A stretch of DNA of 64,000 bases from Clostridiales bacterium. Lineage in GTDB: Bacteria > Bacillota > Clostridia > Oscillospirales > Ruminococcaceae. Of the stretch, positions 34,790 through 43,978 are shown piece by piece. The notes beneath the pieces are model-generated. The model had not been told where the DNA came from, ran no database searches, and was given only the letters and a program-made list of their open reading frames with translations. The stretch's first letter is position 1. Every line of letters begins with the position of its first letter. The position numbers and the translations under genes were made by a program. The stretch is taken from contig JAHZAY010000003.1 of assembly GCA_019423685.1 (NCBI GenBank), forward strand, positions 124,001 through 188,000. The letters are read 5' to 3'.

Positions 34790-36555
34790 TCAAAACACTT
34801 TTTGCACAGGTAAAACAATATAAGCTTGCCTCTATCCTGGCCCCTCTGTTTACCGCAGGAGAGGTGTTGATGGAGGTGCTGATTCCTTTTGTCACCGCCT
34901 CTATCATCGACAAGGGAATTGAAGCAGGAAACATCCAACAGGTTTATTTTTATGGAGCGATTATGCTGGGCATGGCGCTGCTGAGCCTTCTCTGCGGCGT
35001 GCTGGCCGGACGGTATGCGGCAAAGGCTTCCTCCGGTCTGGCGTGCAATCTGCGAGAGGCCATCTACCAGAAGGTACAGACCTTTTCCTTCTCCAACATC
35101 GACAAGTACAGCACCGCCGGCCTTGTCACGCGCATGACCACCGATATCACCAACGTACAAAATGCCTACCAGATGACTCTGCGCATTGCGGTGCGCGCCC
35201 CACTGATGCTGATTTGCAGTATGTTCATGTGCTTTTTCATCAGCGCCAGATTGAGCATGATCTTTATGGTCGCAATTGTGCTTTTGGCTGCGGCACTCAT
35301 TTTCATCATGCTGCGCACCACCCCGATCTTCAACGAAGTGTTCCGCAAATATGATGACCTCAATGCCAGCGTGCAAGAAAACGTCTCCGCTATTCGTGTA
35401 GTCAAAGCCTTTGTCCGCGAAGCGAACGAAAACGAAAAATTTAAAAAAGCTGCCGAAAAACTCTACAGCCTTTTTGTCAAGGCGGAGAGCAACCTGGCCC
35501 TCAATAACCCCGTCATGATGCTGGTCGTTTACGGATGCATCCTTTCGATCTCCTGGTTTGGCGCCCATTTAATCGTAGGGGGCAGCCTGTCTACCGGAAA
35601 CTTGACCAGCCTGTTTAGCTATGTGATGAGTGTTTTGATGTCCCTGATGATGCTCTCGATGATCTTTGTCATGTTGTCCATGAGCGCCGCCAGCGGAGAA
35701 CGTATTGCGCAGGTCCTAGACGAACAGCCCGATATGACCGATCCCGAACTTGCACAAGCTCAGGTCACGGATGGAAGTATCGATTTTCACCATGTGGATT
35801 TTTCCTACAAGCACAGAAGCGGTGAAAAGGTGCTCCAAGACATCGACCTGCACATCGAATCTGGTGAAACGATCGGCATCATCGGCGCGACCGGCAGCGG
35901 AAAATCCAGCCTGATCAGCCTGGTGTGCCGGCTGTATGACGTGGACAGCGGCAGTGTCTGTGTGGGCGGCATAGATGTGCGCTCCTACGACATGGAAGTA
36001 CTGCGCAATCAGGTTGCGGTTGTGCTGCAAAAAAATGTACTGTTTTCGGGAACCATTTTGGAAAACCTGCGTTGGGGCAAGGAGGACGCCACCGAGCAGG
36101 AATGTGCAGAGGTTTGCCGACTGGCCTACGCCGACGAATTTATCGAGCGCTTCCCCGAGGGGTACAACACCTGGGTGGAACAGGGCGGAAGCAATCTATC
36201 TGGCGGTCAGAAGCAGCGGCTGTGCATTGCAAGGGCCCTGCTGAAAAAGCCAAAAATTCTGATTTTGGACGATTCCACCAGCGCTGTAGATACCGCGACA
36301 GACGCCAAAATTCGAAAGGCCTTTGCGCAAAAAATCCCCGGTACCACAAAGCTGATTGTGGCGCAGCGCATTTCCAGCGTACAGGACGCCGACCGCATCC
36401 TGGTTTTGGACAACGGAAGGGTCAATGGGTTTGATACCCATGAAAATCTTTTAAAAGAGAACCGGATATACCGGGAAATCTATCAGGCACAGACACAGGG
36501 TGGCGGAGACTTCGACCAGCCTGTACCAGATGAAAAGGAGGTTGTGCTGGCATGA
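34786..36555 (+). CDS. ABC exporter half, degenerate-site subunit
   Basis: 589 aa. Six-helix exporter domain (residues 10-305), then the ATPase: Walker A GATGSGKSS, Q-loop region VVLQKNVLFSG, signature NLSGGQKQR, Walker B ILILDDSTSAVD. The residue after the Walker B Asp is Asp496 in place of the catalytic Glu, as in the degenerate halves of BmrCD- and TM287/288-type heterodimers. AGGAGG precedes ATG at 34786. The stop overlaps the next ABC gene by four bases, supporting a heterodimer. Likely exports drugs or peptides. Confidence 0.94.
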   Translation: MIKTLFAQVKQYKLASILAPLFTAGEVLMEVLIPFVTASIIDKGIEAGNIQQVYFYGAIMLGMALLSLLCGVLAGRYAAKASSGLACNLREAIYQKVQTFSFSNIDKYSTAGLVTRMTTDITNVQNAYQMTLRIAVRAPLMLICSMFMCFFISARLSMIFMVAIVLLAAALIFIMLRTTPIFNEVFRKYDDLNASVQENVSAIRVVKAFVREANENEKFKKAAEKLYSLFVKAESNLALNNPVMMLVVYGCILSISWFGAHLIVGGSLSTGNLTSLFSYVMSVLMSLMMLSMIFVMLSMSAASGERIAQVLDEQPDMTDPELAQAQVTDGSIDFHHVDFSYKHRSGEKVLQDIDLHIESGETIGIIGATGSGKSSLISLVCRLYDVDSGSVCVGGIDVRSYDMEVLRNQVAVVLQKNVLFSGTILENLRWGKEDATEQECAEVCRLAYADEFIERFPEGYNTWVEQGGSNLSGGQKQRLCIARALLKKPKILILDDSTSAVDTATDAKIRKAFAQKIPGTTKLIVAQRISSVQDADRILVLDNGRVNGFDTHENLLKENRIYREIYQAQTQGGGDFDQPVPDEKEVVLA

Positions 36556-38441
36556 ACACAGAAAAGACGAAAATGAGTGTGCGCCAGCAGCTGCACGCGA
36601 TGCGGCGTGTGCTGGGCTATATGTTAAAGAAGTACCGGTTTTCCTTTCTGGCCGTGGTGATCTGCATTATCGGATCAGCTCTAGCCACCCTTCGAGGAAC
36701 ACTGTTTTTACAGAGCCTGATCGACGACTACATCGTGCCGCTGACCCAGTCCTCGTCTGCGGATTACTCCAATCTGGCAGCGGCTCTGCTGTCTGTCGCA
36801 GCCACCTACGGCATTGGCATTCTCTGCGCCTATGGGTATAACCGAATCATGGTCAACATAAGCCAGGGCACCATGCGCAACCTGCGCGTCGAACTGTTTG
36901 AACACATGGAGTCGCTGCCAATCCGTTACTTTGACACCCACCCCCATGGAGACATCATGTCGGTCTACACCAACGATGTCGATACCCTCCGCCAGCTTAT
37001 GAGCCAAAGCATCCCACAGCTCATCAACTCCAGCATCACCATCCTGACCTCCTTTGTCAGCATGTGCATTCTGGACATCCCTTTGACCATCCTCACCCTG
37101 GCAATCATCGCCCTGATGCTCTTTGTCACCTCTAAGATTGCCGCCAAATCTTCCACCTACTTTTCTCGCCAGCAAAGGGATCTTGGCGCCGTAAACGGAT
37201 TCATCGAAGAGATGATGGACGGGCAAAAGGTCGTCAAGGTGTTCTGCCATGAGGACAAGAGCCTCGAACAGTTTTGCAAGCTCAACGATGAACTGCGGGA
37301 AAGCGCAGACAAGGCAAACACCTTTTCCAACATTAGTATGCCCGTGAACGCAAACCTTGGAAACGTCAGCTATGTGCTCTGCGCCGTTGTCGGAGCTATC
37401 TTTGCACTCAACGGCTACCTTGGACTCACCCTCGGAACGCTGGTTTCCTTCCTGACGCTGAACAAAAACTCCACCCAGCCGGTAAGCCAGATCAGCCAAC
37501 AGCTCAACAGCATCGTGATGGCCATGGCAGGTGCACAGAGAATTTTTGATATGATGGACGAAAAACCGGAGGAGGACAACAGCTATGTGGAGCTGGTTCA
37601 CGTCCAACAAGGTGCCGATGGAAAGCTTACAGAGACCAGCCAACGCACCGACCGCTGGGCCTGGAAACATCCCCACAAAGCGGACGGGACGGTCACCTAT
37701 ACAGAACTTCAGGGAGACATCACCTTTGATGATGTGGACTTCGGGTATGAAGAGGGCAAGATCGTCCTGCACAACATCAAGTTGTATGCCACTCCTGGCC
37801 AGAAGATCGCCTTCGTCGGCTCCACCGGAGCGGGCAAAACGACCATCACCAACCTCATCAACCGCTTCTACGACATTGCCGATGGAAAGATCCGCTACGA
37901 TGGCATCAACATCAACAAAATCAAAAAGGCCGATCTGCGCCGCTCTCTAGGCATTGTATTGCAGGACACCCACCTGTTCACCGGCACTGTGATGGACAAC
38001 ATTCGTTATGGCCGGCTGGACGCCACCGACGAGGAGTGCATCAGCGCTGCAAAGCTGGCCAACGCGGACGGCTTTATCCGCCGCCTTCCAGATGGATATC
38101 AGACGGTGCTCTCCGGCGACGGCGCCAACCTCAGCCAAGGCCAACGCCAGCTGTTGGCGATTGCCCGCGCCGCTGTGGCCGATCCGCCCGTCTTAATCTT
38201 AGATGAAGCCACCTCCTCGATCGATACCCGCACCGAAGAGTTGGTACAACAGGGCATGGACAGTTTGATGAAGGGACGCACCACCTTTGTCATCGCACAT
38301 CGGCTTTCCACCGTAAAAAATGCCGATTGTATCATGGTCCTCGAACAGGGCCGCATCATCGAGCGCGGCACACACGATCAGCTGATTGCCGAGAAGGGCC
38401 GGTATTACCAACTGTATACCGGAAATGCCATTGGAGCATAA
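36552..38441 (+). CDS. ABC exporter half, catalytic-site subunit
   Basis: 629 aa. Exporter membrane domain at residues 20-330, then a roughly 60-residue insertion rich in charged residues before the ATPase, a feature of the larger half of such heterodimers. Walker A GSTGAGKTT; Q-loop VLQDTHLFTGT; signature reads LSQGQRQ, not LSGGQ; Walker B VLILDEATSSID with catalytic Glu552 intact. Together with the preceding gene it forms one transporter with one canonical and one degenerate ATP site. Confidence 0.95.
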   Translation: MNTEKTKMSVRQQLHAMRRVLGYMLKKYRFSFLAVVICIIGSALATLRGTLFLQSLIDDYIVPLTQSSSADYSNLAAALLSVAATYGIGILCAYGYNRIMVNISQGTMRNLRVELFEHMESLPIRYFDTHPHGDIMSVYTNDVDTLRQLMSQSIPQLINSSITILTSFVSMCILDIPLTILTLAIIALMLFVTSKIAAKSSTYFSRQQRDLGAVNGFIEEMMDGQKVVKVFCHEDKSLEQFCKLNDELRESADKANTFSNISMPVNANLGNVSYVLCAVVGAIFALNGYLGLTLGTLVSFLTLNKNSTQPVSQISQQLNSIVMAMAGAQRIFDMMDEKPEEDNSYVELVHVQQGADGKLTETSQRTDRWAWKHPHKADGTVTYTELQGDITFDDVDFGYEEGKIVLHNIKLYATPGQKIAFVGSTGAGKTTITNLINRFYDIADGKIRYDGININKIKKADLRRSLGIVLQDTHLFTGTVMDNIRYGRLDATDEECISAAKLANADGFIRRLPDGYQTVLSGDGANLSQGQRQLLAIARAAVADPPVLILDEATSSIDTRTEELVQQGMDSLMKGRTTFVIAHRLSTVKNADCIMVLEQGRIIERGTHDQLIAEKGRYYQLYTGNAIGA

Positions 38442-38457
38442 ACAGATTATAAAAACG

Positions 38458-38493
38458 GGAGCCGGCCTGTGCGAATCTGCACAGGCCGGCTCC
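38458..38493. terminator. Terminator after the ABC exporter operon
   Basis: GGAGCCGGCCTGTGC and GCACAGGCCGGCTCC pair around GAATCT, flanked by A-run and T-rich sequence; also serves the convergent acetyltransferase gene. Confidence 0.9.
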
Positions 38494-38509
38494 TATTTTA
38501 CAGCAAAAT

Positions 38510-38974
38510 CTAAAGTTCTTTTTTCATCATCCTTGGGGCATATTCTCTGTACCCATGCTTGGGATAAAAGCTGCGGGATTCAACGTACTCTTCGCCACCC
38601 AAATGCACATGGACGACGGTTTTACCCTGTTCCAGCAGATGCTGTTCCACGACACGCAGCAATTGTGTCCCAATTCCCTGTCGTTTTCGCGCTGCCTTGA
38701 CATAAAACCGGTGCAGCTTGGCTTGTGTTGTACCGGGAAAAGAATTGTAGCCGATGCAGCCGATCACCCGGTCGTGCGCATCGACAGCAAGCCAAAAGAA
38801 GTCGCCGTTATCAATATAATTCTTCCGAATGTCCAGTAAATCCTCATTGAGCGTCGGGACCCTCCCCAGCGCGTCTTTGGCCTCCAAGACCATAAAGATC
38901 ATATCGTCCCGGTACTTTTCATCATAGGGGATGATCCTATAATCCAGCGCTTGCCCCTTATCTGTTTGGCTCAT
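38510..38974 (-). CDS. GNAT-family N-acetyltransferase
   Basis: 154 aa. Acetyl-CoA motif ARKRQGIGTQLLRVVEQ and the C-terminal SRSFYPKHGYREY are typical. ATG at 38974 has GGAGGTG six bases before it. Substrate unknown. It lies about 30 bases downstream of rlmD's... divergent neighbour order places it after rlmD on the same strand, with only 30 bases between rlmD's stop and its start, so cotranscription is likely. Confidence 0.9.
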   Translation of the reverse strand: MSQTDKGQALDYRIIPYDEKYRDDMIFMVLEAKDALGRVPTLNEDLLDIRKNYIDNGDFFWLAVDAHDRVIGCIGYNSFPGTTQAKLHRFYVKAARKRQGIGTQLLRVVEQHLLEQGKTVVHVHLGGEEYVESRSFYPKHGYREYAPRMMKKEL

Positions 38975-39004
38975 TTTCCCACCTCCAGACACCTTGCTGC
39001 AAAA

Positions 39005-40354
39005 CTATTTGGATAGGAGAGCGACCGTCTCAACATGAGCTGTCCTTGGGAAGAGGTCTACCGGTGCGGCGACCTGCAACTGATACCCCATCGCGGACAG
39101 TTCCTTGCAATCGCGCGCCAAAGAGGCGCTGTTGCAGGAAATATAGACCAGCTTTTCTGGGGCCATCTGAACAATTGCCTGCAAAACCTGCTGGTCACAA
39201 CCCTTCCTCGGCGGGTCCACAACGATGACATCCGGGTGCAGCCCTTCTTGGGCAAGCTGTGCAGCTGCTTCCTTGGCATCTGCACAGAGGAATCGGGCAT
39301 TTTCCAACCCGCAACGGCGGGCATTTTCTCGGGCATTTTCTACAGCATCCGGCACAATCTCCACCCCAATGAGTTCCTTTACCCTATTTGCCATCGAAAG
39401 CCCGATGGTGCCAGCCCCACAATAGAGGTCCATGAGCAACTCATCACCGCGAAAGTTTGCAAGCTCGGCTGCCAACTCGTACAGCTTCTGCGCCGCCTGT
39501 CGGTTGACCTGGTAAAAACTTAAAGGAGAAAGTTCGAAGCGCACGCCGCACAGCGTATCCTCGATGGTATCGCTGCCATAAAGGGTGCGGCACTCCTTTC
39601 CTAATATGACATTGTCCCGCGCGCGGTTGATGTTGAGCACCACCGACGCCACATGGGGACACAGCTGCAAAAGGCCCTGCACATAATCGTTTCCATCTGG
39701 AAGCTGGCTGCCGTTGAGCACCAGGCAGACCATCACCTGCCCGGACTGTTCCCCATACCGCAGATAGAGGTGGCGCACCAACCCTTCGCCGCTCTGCTCC
39801 CTGTATGCTGAGATGTGGTGCTCCCGCATAAAAGTAAGGGTGTACTGCAAAATCTCCTCAAAGAAAGCGGGCTGCAGGTCACAGCCTGTGCTCGGGATCA
39901 CCCGGTGACTGCGCTTTGCAAAGAATCCCGCTACAATCCTCCCATCTTCCTCCCGGATGGGGTACTGCGCCTTGTTTCGGTAACCGTGCTCCTTTGGGGA
40001 GGGGGTGATGGGCAGCATCTTGGGCTCTAACCCGCCGATGCGCCGCAGATTATCCTGCACAAACTGCGCCTTGTGCCGCAGTTCCGCCGCATAGGAGATA
40101 TGGCGAAAGGCACACCCGCCGCATCTTTGATAGATCGGGCAGCTGTCCTGCACCCGGTCCTTGGAAGGCTCCAGCAGCTGTTCGATGATGCCAAAGCTAA
40201 AATTTTTCTGTACCTTAACGATGCGAACGAGCAGCCGGTCCCCCACAGCGGTGTAGGGGACGAAAACCACCATCCCATCCACCTTTGCAATGCCGTTTCC
40301 ATCCGAGGACATCGCGGTGATGGTCGTTTCTTCGATCTGATTTTTCTTTAGCAT
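39005..40354 (-). CDS. rlmD: 23S rRNA (uracil-C5)-methyltransferase, RlmD/RlmCD (RumA) family
   Basis: 449 aa. N-terminal TRAM domain (residues 5-60), iron-sulfur-type cysteines in CPIYQRCGGCAFRH, then a Rossmann methyltransferase domain with MDLYCGAGTIGLSMA, VVDPPRKGCDQQVL and YISCNSASLARD containing the nucleophilic Cys. Methylates uridine 1939 and/or 747 of 23S rRNA; Gram-positive enzymes often do both. AAGGAG precedes ATG. The stop lies about 30 bases before a GNAT gene on the same strand. Confidence 0.93.
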   Translation of the reverse strand: MLKKNQIEETTITAMSSDGNGIAKVDGMVVFVPYTAVGDRLLVRIVKVQKNFSFGIIEQLLEPSKDRVQDSCPIYQRCGGCAFRHISYAAELRHKAQFVQDNLRRIGGLEPKMLPITPSPKEHGYRNKAQYPIREEDGRIVAGFFAKRSHRVIPSTGCDLQPAFFEEILQYTLTFMREHHISAYREQSGEGLVRHLYLRYGEQSGQVMVCLVLNGSQLPDGNDYVQGLLQLCPHVASVVLNINRARDNVILGKECRTLYGSDTIEDTLCGVRFELSPLSFYQVNRQAAQKLYELAAELANFRGDELLMDLYCGAGTIGLSMANRVKELIGVEIVPDAVENARENARRCGLENARFLCADAKEAAAQLAQEGLHPDVIVVDPPRKGCDQQVLQAIVQMAPEKLVYISCNSASLARDCKELSAMGYQLQVAAPVDLFPRTAHVETVALLSK

Positions 40355-40464
40355 ATTCCCTCTCCTTTTTCAGGCTGCGCCCATCTTTGCATCGCCACTC
40401 AGGCTGATTCCTCTGCCGTCGCGCCCGGTCCTTCTTTTTCTGATCAATCGTTTTTGATGAAAAA

Positions 40465-40494
40465 AGTATAGCACATAAAGCCCAAACTGGGCAA
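40465..40494 (-). promoter_or_regulatory. rlmD promoter
   Basis: TTGCCC and TATACT with an 18-base spacer on the minus strand. The predicted leader is about 110 bases and GC-rich, with no riboswitch that I recognise. Confidence 0.55.
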
Positions 40495-40520
40495 CCGCTT
40501 TTTCCAATGTGCCGACCGGC

Positions 40521-40550
40521 TTGCCTTTTTCCTTTTCCATCTGGTATACT
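40521..40550 (+). promoter_or_regulatory. Promoter of the radical SAM gene
   Basis: TTGCCT and TATACT with an 18-base spacer, 32 bases before the start codon. Confidence 0.6.
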
Positions 40551-40582
40551 GACAGAAGATACTTACACAAGGAGAAGCTGCC

Positions 40583-41479
40583 ATGTCCCCAAAATCAAAA
40601 AAGCCCTACAAGAAAGCCTACCTGGAAATCACCAATGTCTGCAACCTAAACTGCAACTTTTGCCCGAAAACTGCGCGTGCTCCCCGCTTTGTCTCGGTCG
40701 AAGAATTTTCCTACCTGATCGCTCAGGTGGCCCCCTTCACCGACTACGTCTATCTGCACCTGATGGGAGAACCGCTGCTGCACCCGCAGTTGCGGGAGAT
40801 TCTCTCCCTCTGCGCAGATGCAGGGGTGAAAGTTTCGCTGACCACCAATGGCACCCTGCTCAAACACCAACAGCAGCTGCTGCTCTCCTCCCCCGCGCTC
40901 TACCGCGTCAGCGTCTCGCTGCACAGCTTTGAGGCAAATGAGGCAAAACAAACGCTGGAAGAATATGTACAGCATGTGCTGGAATTTTGTGCGGCTGCCG
41001 CCACATCTGCGGTACAACCGATCTGTGTGTTGCGGCTATGGAACCGCGACAGCGCCGTTTTAAAGGCGGCCAACCAGCGCAACGTCGATATTTTCCGCCA
41101 GCTTAAACAGTTTTTCTCCCTTCCCTTTGATCCCTCGCAAGAACTGGAGGGCCGCTCCAGCATCAAGCTCTGTGAGCGGGTTTATCTGGAAACAGCGGAA
41201 AAATTTGCCTGGCCGGACCTCACCCTCGAGCAAACCGCACAGGAGGTATTCTGTTACGGACTGCGCGATCAATTCGGGGTGCTCTGTGACGGCACCGTCG
41301 TTCCTTGCTGTCTCGATTCGGAAGGCTCCATCGCGCTGGGCAACCTGTACACCCAACCGCTTTCGGAGATCCTCCGCTCTCCCCGCGCCCAGGCACTGTA
41401 TGAGGGCTTCTCCCGCCGCCGCCCCACCGAGGAACTCTGCCGCCGGTGCGGCTATGCGCAGCGCTACAGCATTCGATAA
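40583..41479 (+). CDS. Radical SAM protein with SPASM-type C terminus
   Basis: 298 aa. The 4Fe-4S/SAM motif CNLNCNFC lies at residues 18-25 in a standard opening (AYLEITNVCNLNC). The second cysteine set, CYGLRDQFGVLCDGTVVPCC and CRRCGYA near the end, fits a SPASM/twitch auxiliary cluster. Related proteins modify peptides or proteins, but no peptide precursor is evident next to it, so the substrate is unknown. AAGGAGAA precedes ATG. It is monocistronic, ending at a strong terminator. Confidence 0.9.
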   Translation: MSPKSKKPYKKAYLEITNVCNLNCNFCPKTARAPRFVSVEEFSYLIAQVAPFTDYVYLHLMGEPLLHPQLREILSLCADAGVKVSLTTNGTLLKHQQQLLLSSPALYRVSVSLHSFEANEAKQTLEEYVQHVLEFCAAAATSAVQPICVLRLWNRDSAVLKAANQRNVDIFRQLKQFFSLPFDPSQELEGRSSIKLCERVYLETAEKFAWPDLTLEQTAQEVFCYGLRDQFGVLCDGTVVPCCLDSEGSIALGNLYTQPLSEILRSPRAQALYEGFSRRRPTEELCRRCGYAQRYSIR

Positions 41480-41489
41480 CAAGACAACC

Positions 41490-41532
41490 AAAAGGGCCTC
41501 CCTGCATTTGGACCGTGCAGGGAGGCCCTTTC
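41490..41532. terminator. Bidirectional terminator
   Basis: AAAGGGCCTCCCTGC and GCAGGGAGGCCCTTT pair around an 11-base loop, between the radical SAM gene and the convergent membrane protein gene. Confidence 0.93.
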
Positions 41533-41550
41533 GACTTTGCAAAAACTTTT

Positions 41551-41943
41551 TTACATTCTCAGATGACTGCGCACCTGAAAGGCAAGCTCGGTGACAGGAA
41601 TGCTCAGCAAAAACCACAGCGATGTAAAACCGATGCAGACCTGCCCCATCAGGTTCAGCGGCTGGGTGGCGTAATCCCAGACGTTCCAACCAAGTTTGAG
41701 GTTGACGATGCAGCCAGTGACAAACTCCAACCCGGTGATGAGCAGGGTATTGACGGTGCAGCAGAACCAAACCGGCAGCCTGCCAAAGCACTCCACCGCT
41801 ACCTGTCCTACCAGCACAAAGCAAACTCCGCCCAACACAAACATGCTCCAGTGGGTGAATCCGCGCCAGAGCACCTCCAGAAAAGAATAGCTGATCGCCC
41901 CAAACAAAAAAATGATGGCGTAATACGCGCATTTTTTTAACAC
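41551..41943 (-). CDS. CmpB-like putative ABC permease (four-helix membrane protein)
   Basis: 130 aa from a GTG start with a weak ribosome site. Four membrane segments. The Glu/Trp-rich loops (SFLEVLWRGFTHWSMFVLGG, GLEFVTGCIVNLKLGWNVWD) match the family annotated as putative ABC transporter permease (ABC_trans_CmpB). No ATPase gene is adjacent and true transport function is unproven. The frame could start later at an internal Met. Confidence 0.75.
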   Translation of the reverse strand: MLKKCAYYAIIFLFGAISYSFLEVLWRGFTHWSMFVLGGVCFVLVGQVAVECFGRLPVWFCCTVNTLLITGLEFVTGCIVNLKLGWNVWDYATQPLNLMGQVCIGFTSLWFLLSIPVTELAFQVRSHLRM

Positions 41944-42022
41944 TATCGATCACCACGGCTTCGTTTTGATAACGCAATTTTAGTATGGCGTAAATGCGCC
42001 CGCATTATTCCTGGGAATAAAG

Positions 42023-42067
42023 TGCACCGACAAGGCTTTTTTGTGACAAAAAAGCCTTGTCGGTGCA
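42023..42067. repeat. Perfect 21-bp inverted repeat
   Basis: The arms begin TGCACCGACAAGGC and end in a six-T run next to a TGA loop, with an exact complement on the other side. The T/A run is inside the stem and no U-tract follows, so this is not a standard terminator. It lies downstream of the minus-strand peptide-binding gene and may protect its mRNA 3' end or be a mobile-repeat relic. Confidence 0.7.
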
Positions 42068-42141
42068 GCGGCAAAAATTAGCATGCGCTTTGCAAAGGAG
42101 CCGTCCATTCGCAGTGAATTTCAGCGCAAAAATAATCGTTT

Positions 42142-43833
42142 TTATGCCATGGTCGCAGAACCGAACCAGTAGGTTCCACTTGGCAGCACGATCCAGCCGG
42201 ACACAATGGCAGTGTCGCTGGTGGTGGTGATGACATCGCGGTAGAGCGGCATCACATAGGCGTCGGAGAGCAGGAGATTTTCGGCCTCAGTCAGGGTGCT
42301 GGAGCGCGTTTCTGCACTGCCCTGGATGGCGTCGAGCATCAGCTGGTCAAATTCCGGATTGCTGTAACCGCATCCGGACTGGGTGTTGGAGGAGAGATAA
42401 GGCTGCAAATACAGCTCCTGATCTTCCGCATCGGTCTCCCAGACGCTGCACAGTACGTCGCTGTACTGCAAGCTGTTGCGGCTTGCGGTAAAGGTCTGCA
42501 CATCCTGTGGAGTCAGAGTTACAGTAAAGCCAAGTGCCTCCCAGGCAGATTTTACCGTCTCGAGGGCAGCGGCAGTCTCCGCATTGTCGAGGTAAACGAT
42601 CTCGATGGTCTTGTCCTCTCCCAGTTCCGCGCTCTTAGAGTCGATGACGCTCTGTGCGCTCTGGGTGTCTGCTGTTGCAGAGAGGACATCCCCCGCCATT
42701 CCGCTGACCGAAAGCAGCGGCTGCGCAGAAGCGGCCTGTGCCGCTGCGGTTCTGTCCAGCGCCTTGGAGAGAGCTGCACGAACCTCTGCATCTTTGAGGT
42801 AGGCGTTGCCGGTGTTCGCGTTGACAACCAGGCTTACTGTGCGGTTGGATGGGGTTTCGGTGGCAGAGATGGTGTCGGCCAGCTGCGGCACCTCAACGGT
42901 ATTTCCGTTGGTGTCGGTCTGGTTCTCCGGCTGGGAAACTGCGCCCTGGGTCAGCTCGATATCTCCGAAAGCCATGCCGACCGGAGTCATCTGGCTATCC
43001 AACATCCGCGCAACAATATAGTCCAGCGAGACGTTGTCTTTGTTCCAGTAATTTTCATTCTTTTGCAGGACAAATTCTTCCCCTGCGGTATATCCGGCCA
43101 GGGAGAATGGGCCGTTGGAAACCGCTCTGGCCGGATCTTTCGACCAGCTGTCATCCGAGCCGACCATGTCCTCGCGCAGCGGCATGAAGGCCGGCAGGCA
43201 GAGCAGCTCGTTAAAGTAAGCTGCCGGCTGCTTGAGAGTAACTTCCAGTGTCTTGTCGTCGACTGCCTTGACACCGAGGTCGTCGATGGTGGCGTTGCCG
43301 GAGACAATCTCATTGTAATTGAGCAGCAGGCTCATCAGATAAGCGTTGGGCATGTTGTTTTCCGGGTTTGCGCAGCGCTTCCAGGCAAACTCGAAGTCCT
43401 TTGCAGTGACCGGCTGGCCGTCCGACCAGGACGAATCGCGCAGCGTGTAGGTAAGCGTAACGGTGCCGTCCTCGTTGGTCGTCTCCTGCGGCATATCCTG
43501 CGCCATTGCCGGCTGTGCGCCCTCTCCGGTGTTGCGCATCAGGCCCTCAAAGGTGTTGTTGAGGACGCTGTCGCTGTCGTTCGAGACGCTGTATGCCGGG
43601 TCGAGTGTCTGGCTGTCCACGCCGAGGTTCCAGGTCAGCACCTGGCCTTTGCAGTCATCGCTGGACAGGCCGTTTGCAGAGGCGCTGTTCTCCTCGGAGG
43701 TCTCCTCCTGCGCCGGGTTTTCTTCTGTGGTCTGCTGGTCCTGCTCGGTAAGCTGCTCCTCGTTGCTGCCACATCCGGTCAGCATCGAGACGCTCAGGAG
43801 CATGGCAAGCAGCAAAGCTAAGACTTTTTTCAC
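42142..43833 (-). CDS. Oligopeptide-type ABC solute-binding lipoprotein, orphan
   Basis: 563 aa from a GTG start behind GGGGG. Signal peptide and lipobox SMLTGC, then a Glu/Gln/Thr-rich linker to about residue 60. SBP_bac_5 domain from there on (LDPAYSVSNDSDSVLNNTFE, SWSDGQPVTAKDFEFAWKR, AEVRAALSKALDRTAA typical of OppA/DppA). It should bind peptides at the cell surface. No oppBCDF genes lie nearby. A second orphan binding protein is at 12346-13860, more divergent and shorter. Confidence 0.9.
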   Translation of the reverse strand: MKKVLALLLAMLLSVSMLTGCGSNEEQLTEQDQQTTEENPAQEETSEENSASANGLSSDDCKGQVLTWNLGVDSQTLDPAYSVSNDSDSVLNNTFEGLMRNTGEGAQPAMAQDMPQETTNEDGTVTLTYTLRDSSWSDGQPVTAKDFEFAWKRCANPENNMPNAYLMSLLLNYNEIVSGNATIDDLGVKAVDDKTLEVTLKQPAAYFNELLCLPAFMPLREDMVGSDDSWSKDPARAVSNGPFSLAGYTAGEEFVLQKNENYWNKDNVSLDYIVARMLDSQMTPVGMAFGDIELTQGAVSQPENQTDTNGNTVEVPQLADTISATETPSNRTVSLVVNANTGNAYLKDAEVRAALSKALDRTAAAQAASAQPLLSVSGMAGDVLSATADTQSAQSVIDSKSAELGEDKTIEIVYLDNAETAAALETVKSAWEALGFTVTLTPQDVQTFTASRNSLQYSDVLCSVWETDAEDQELYLQPYLSSNTQSGCGYSNPEFDQLMLDAIQGSAETRSSTLTEAENLLLSDAYVMPLYRDVITTTSDTAIVSGWIVLPSGTYWFGSATMA

Positions 43834-43978
43834 TGTTGTACCCCCAATTTGTTATATTGTAGCATCACGCGTTTGCATCGCAGTAATCAGGTTTATGATA
43901 CCATGCTTTGCCCGATTTGTCAAAGAAAGCAGAGGCTTTGTCGGATATTTTACAGTTTCGAAAAAATTTTTTCTCTCC

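Noticed and set aside
43850..43900. Possible CcpA cre site (TGCAAACGCG) in front of the peptide-binding gene
   Set aside because: It matches only part of the cre consensus; the second half deviates at conserved positions.
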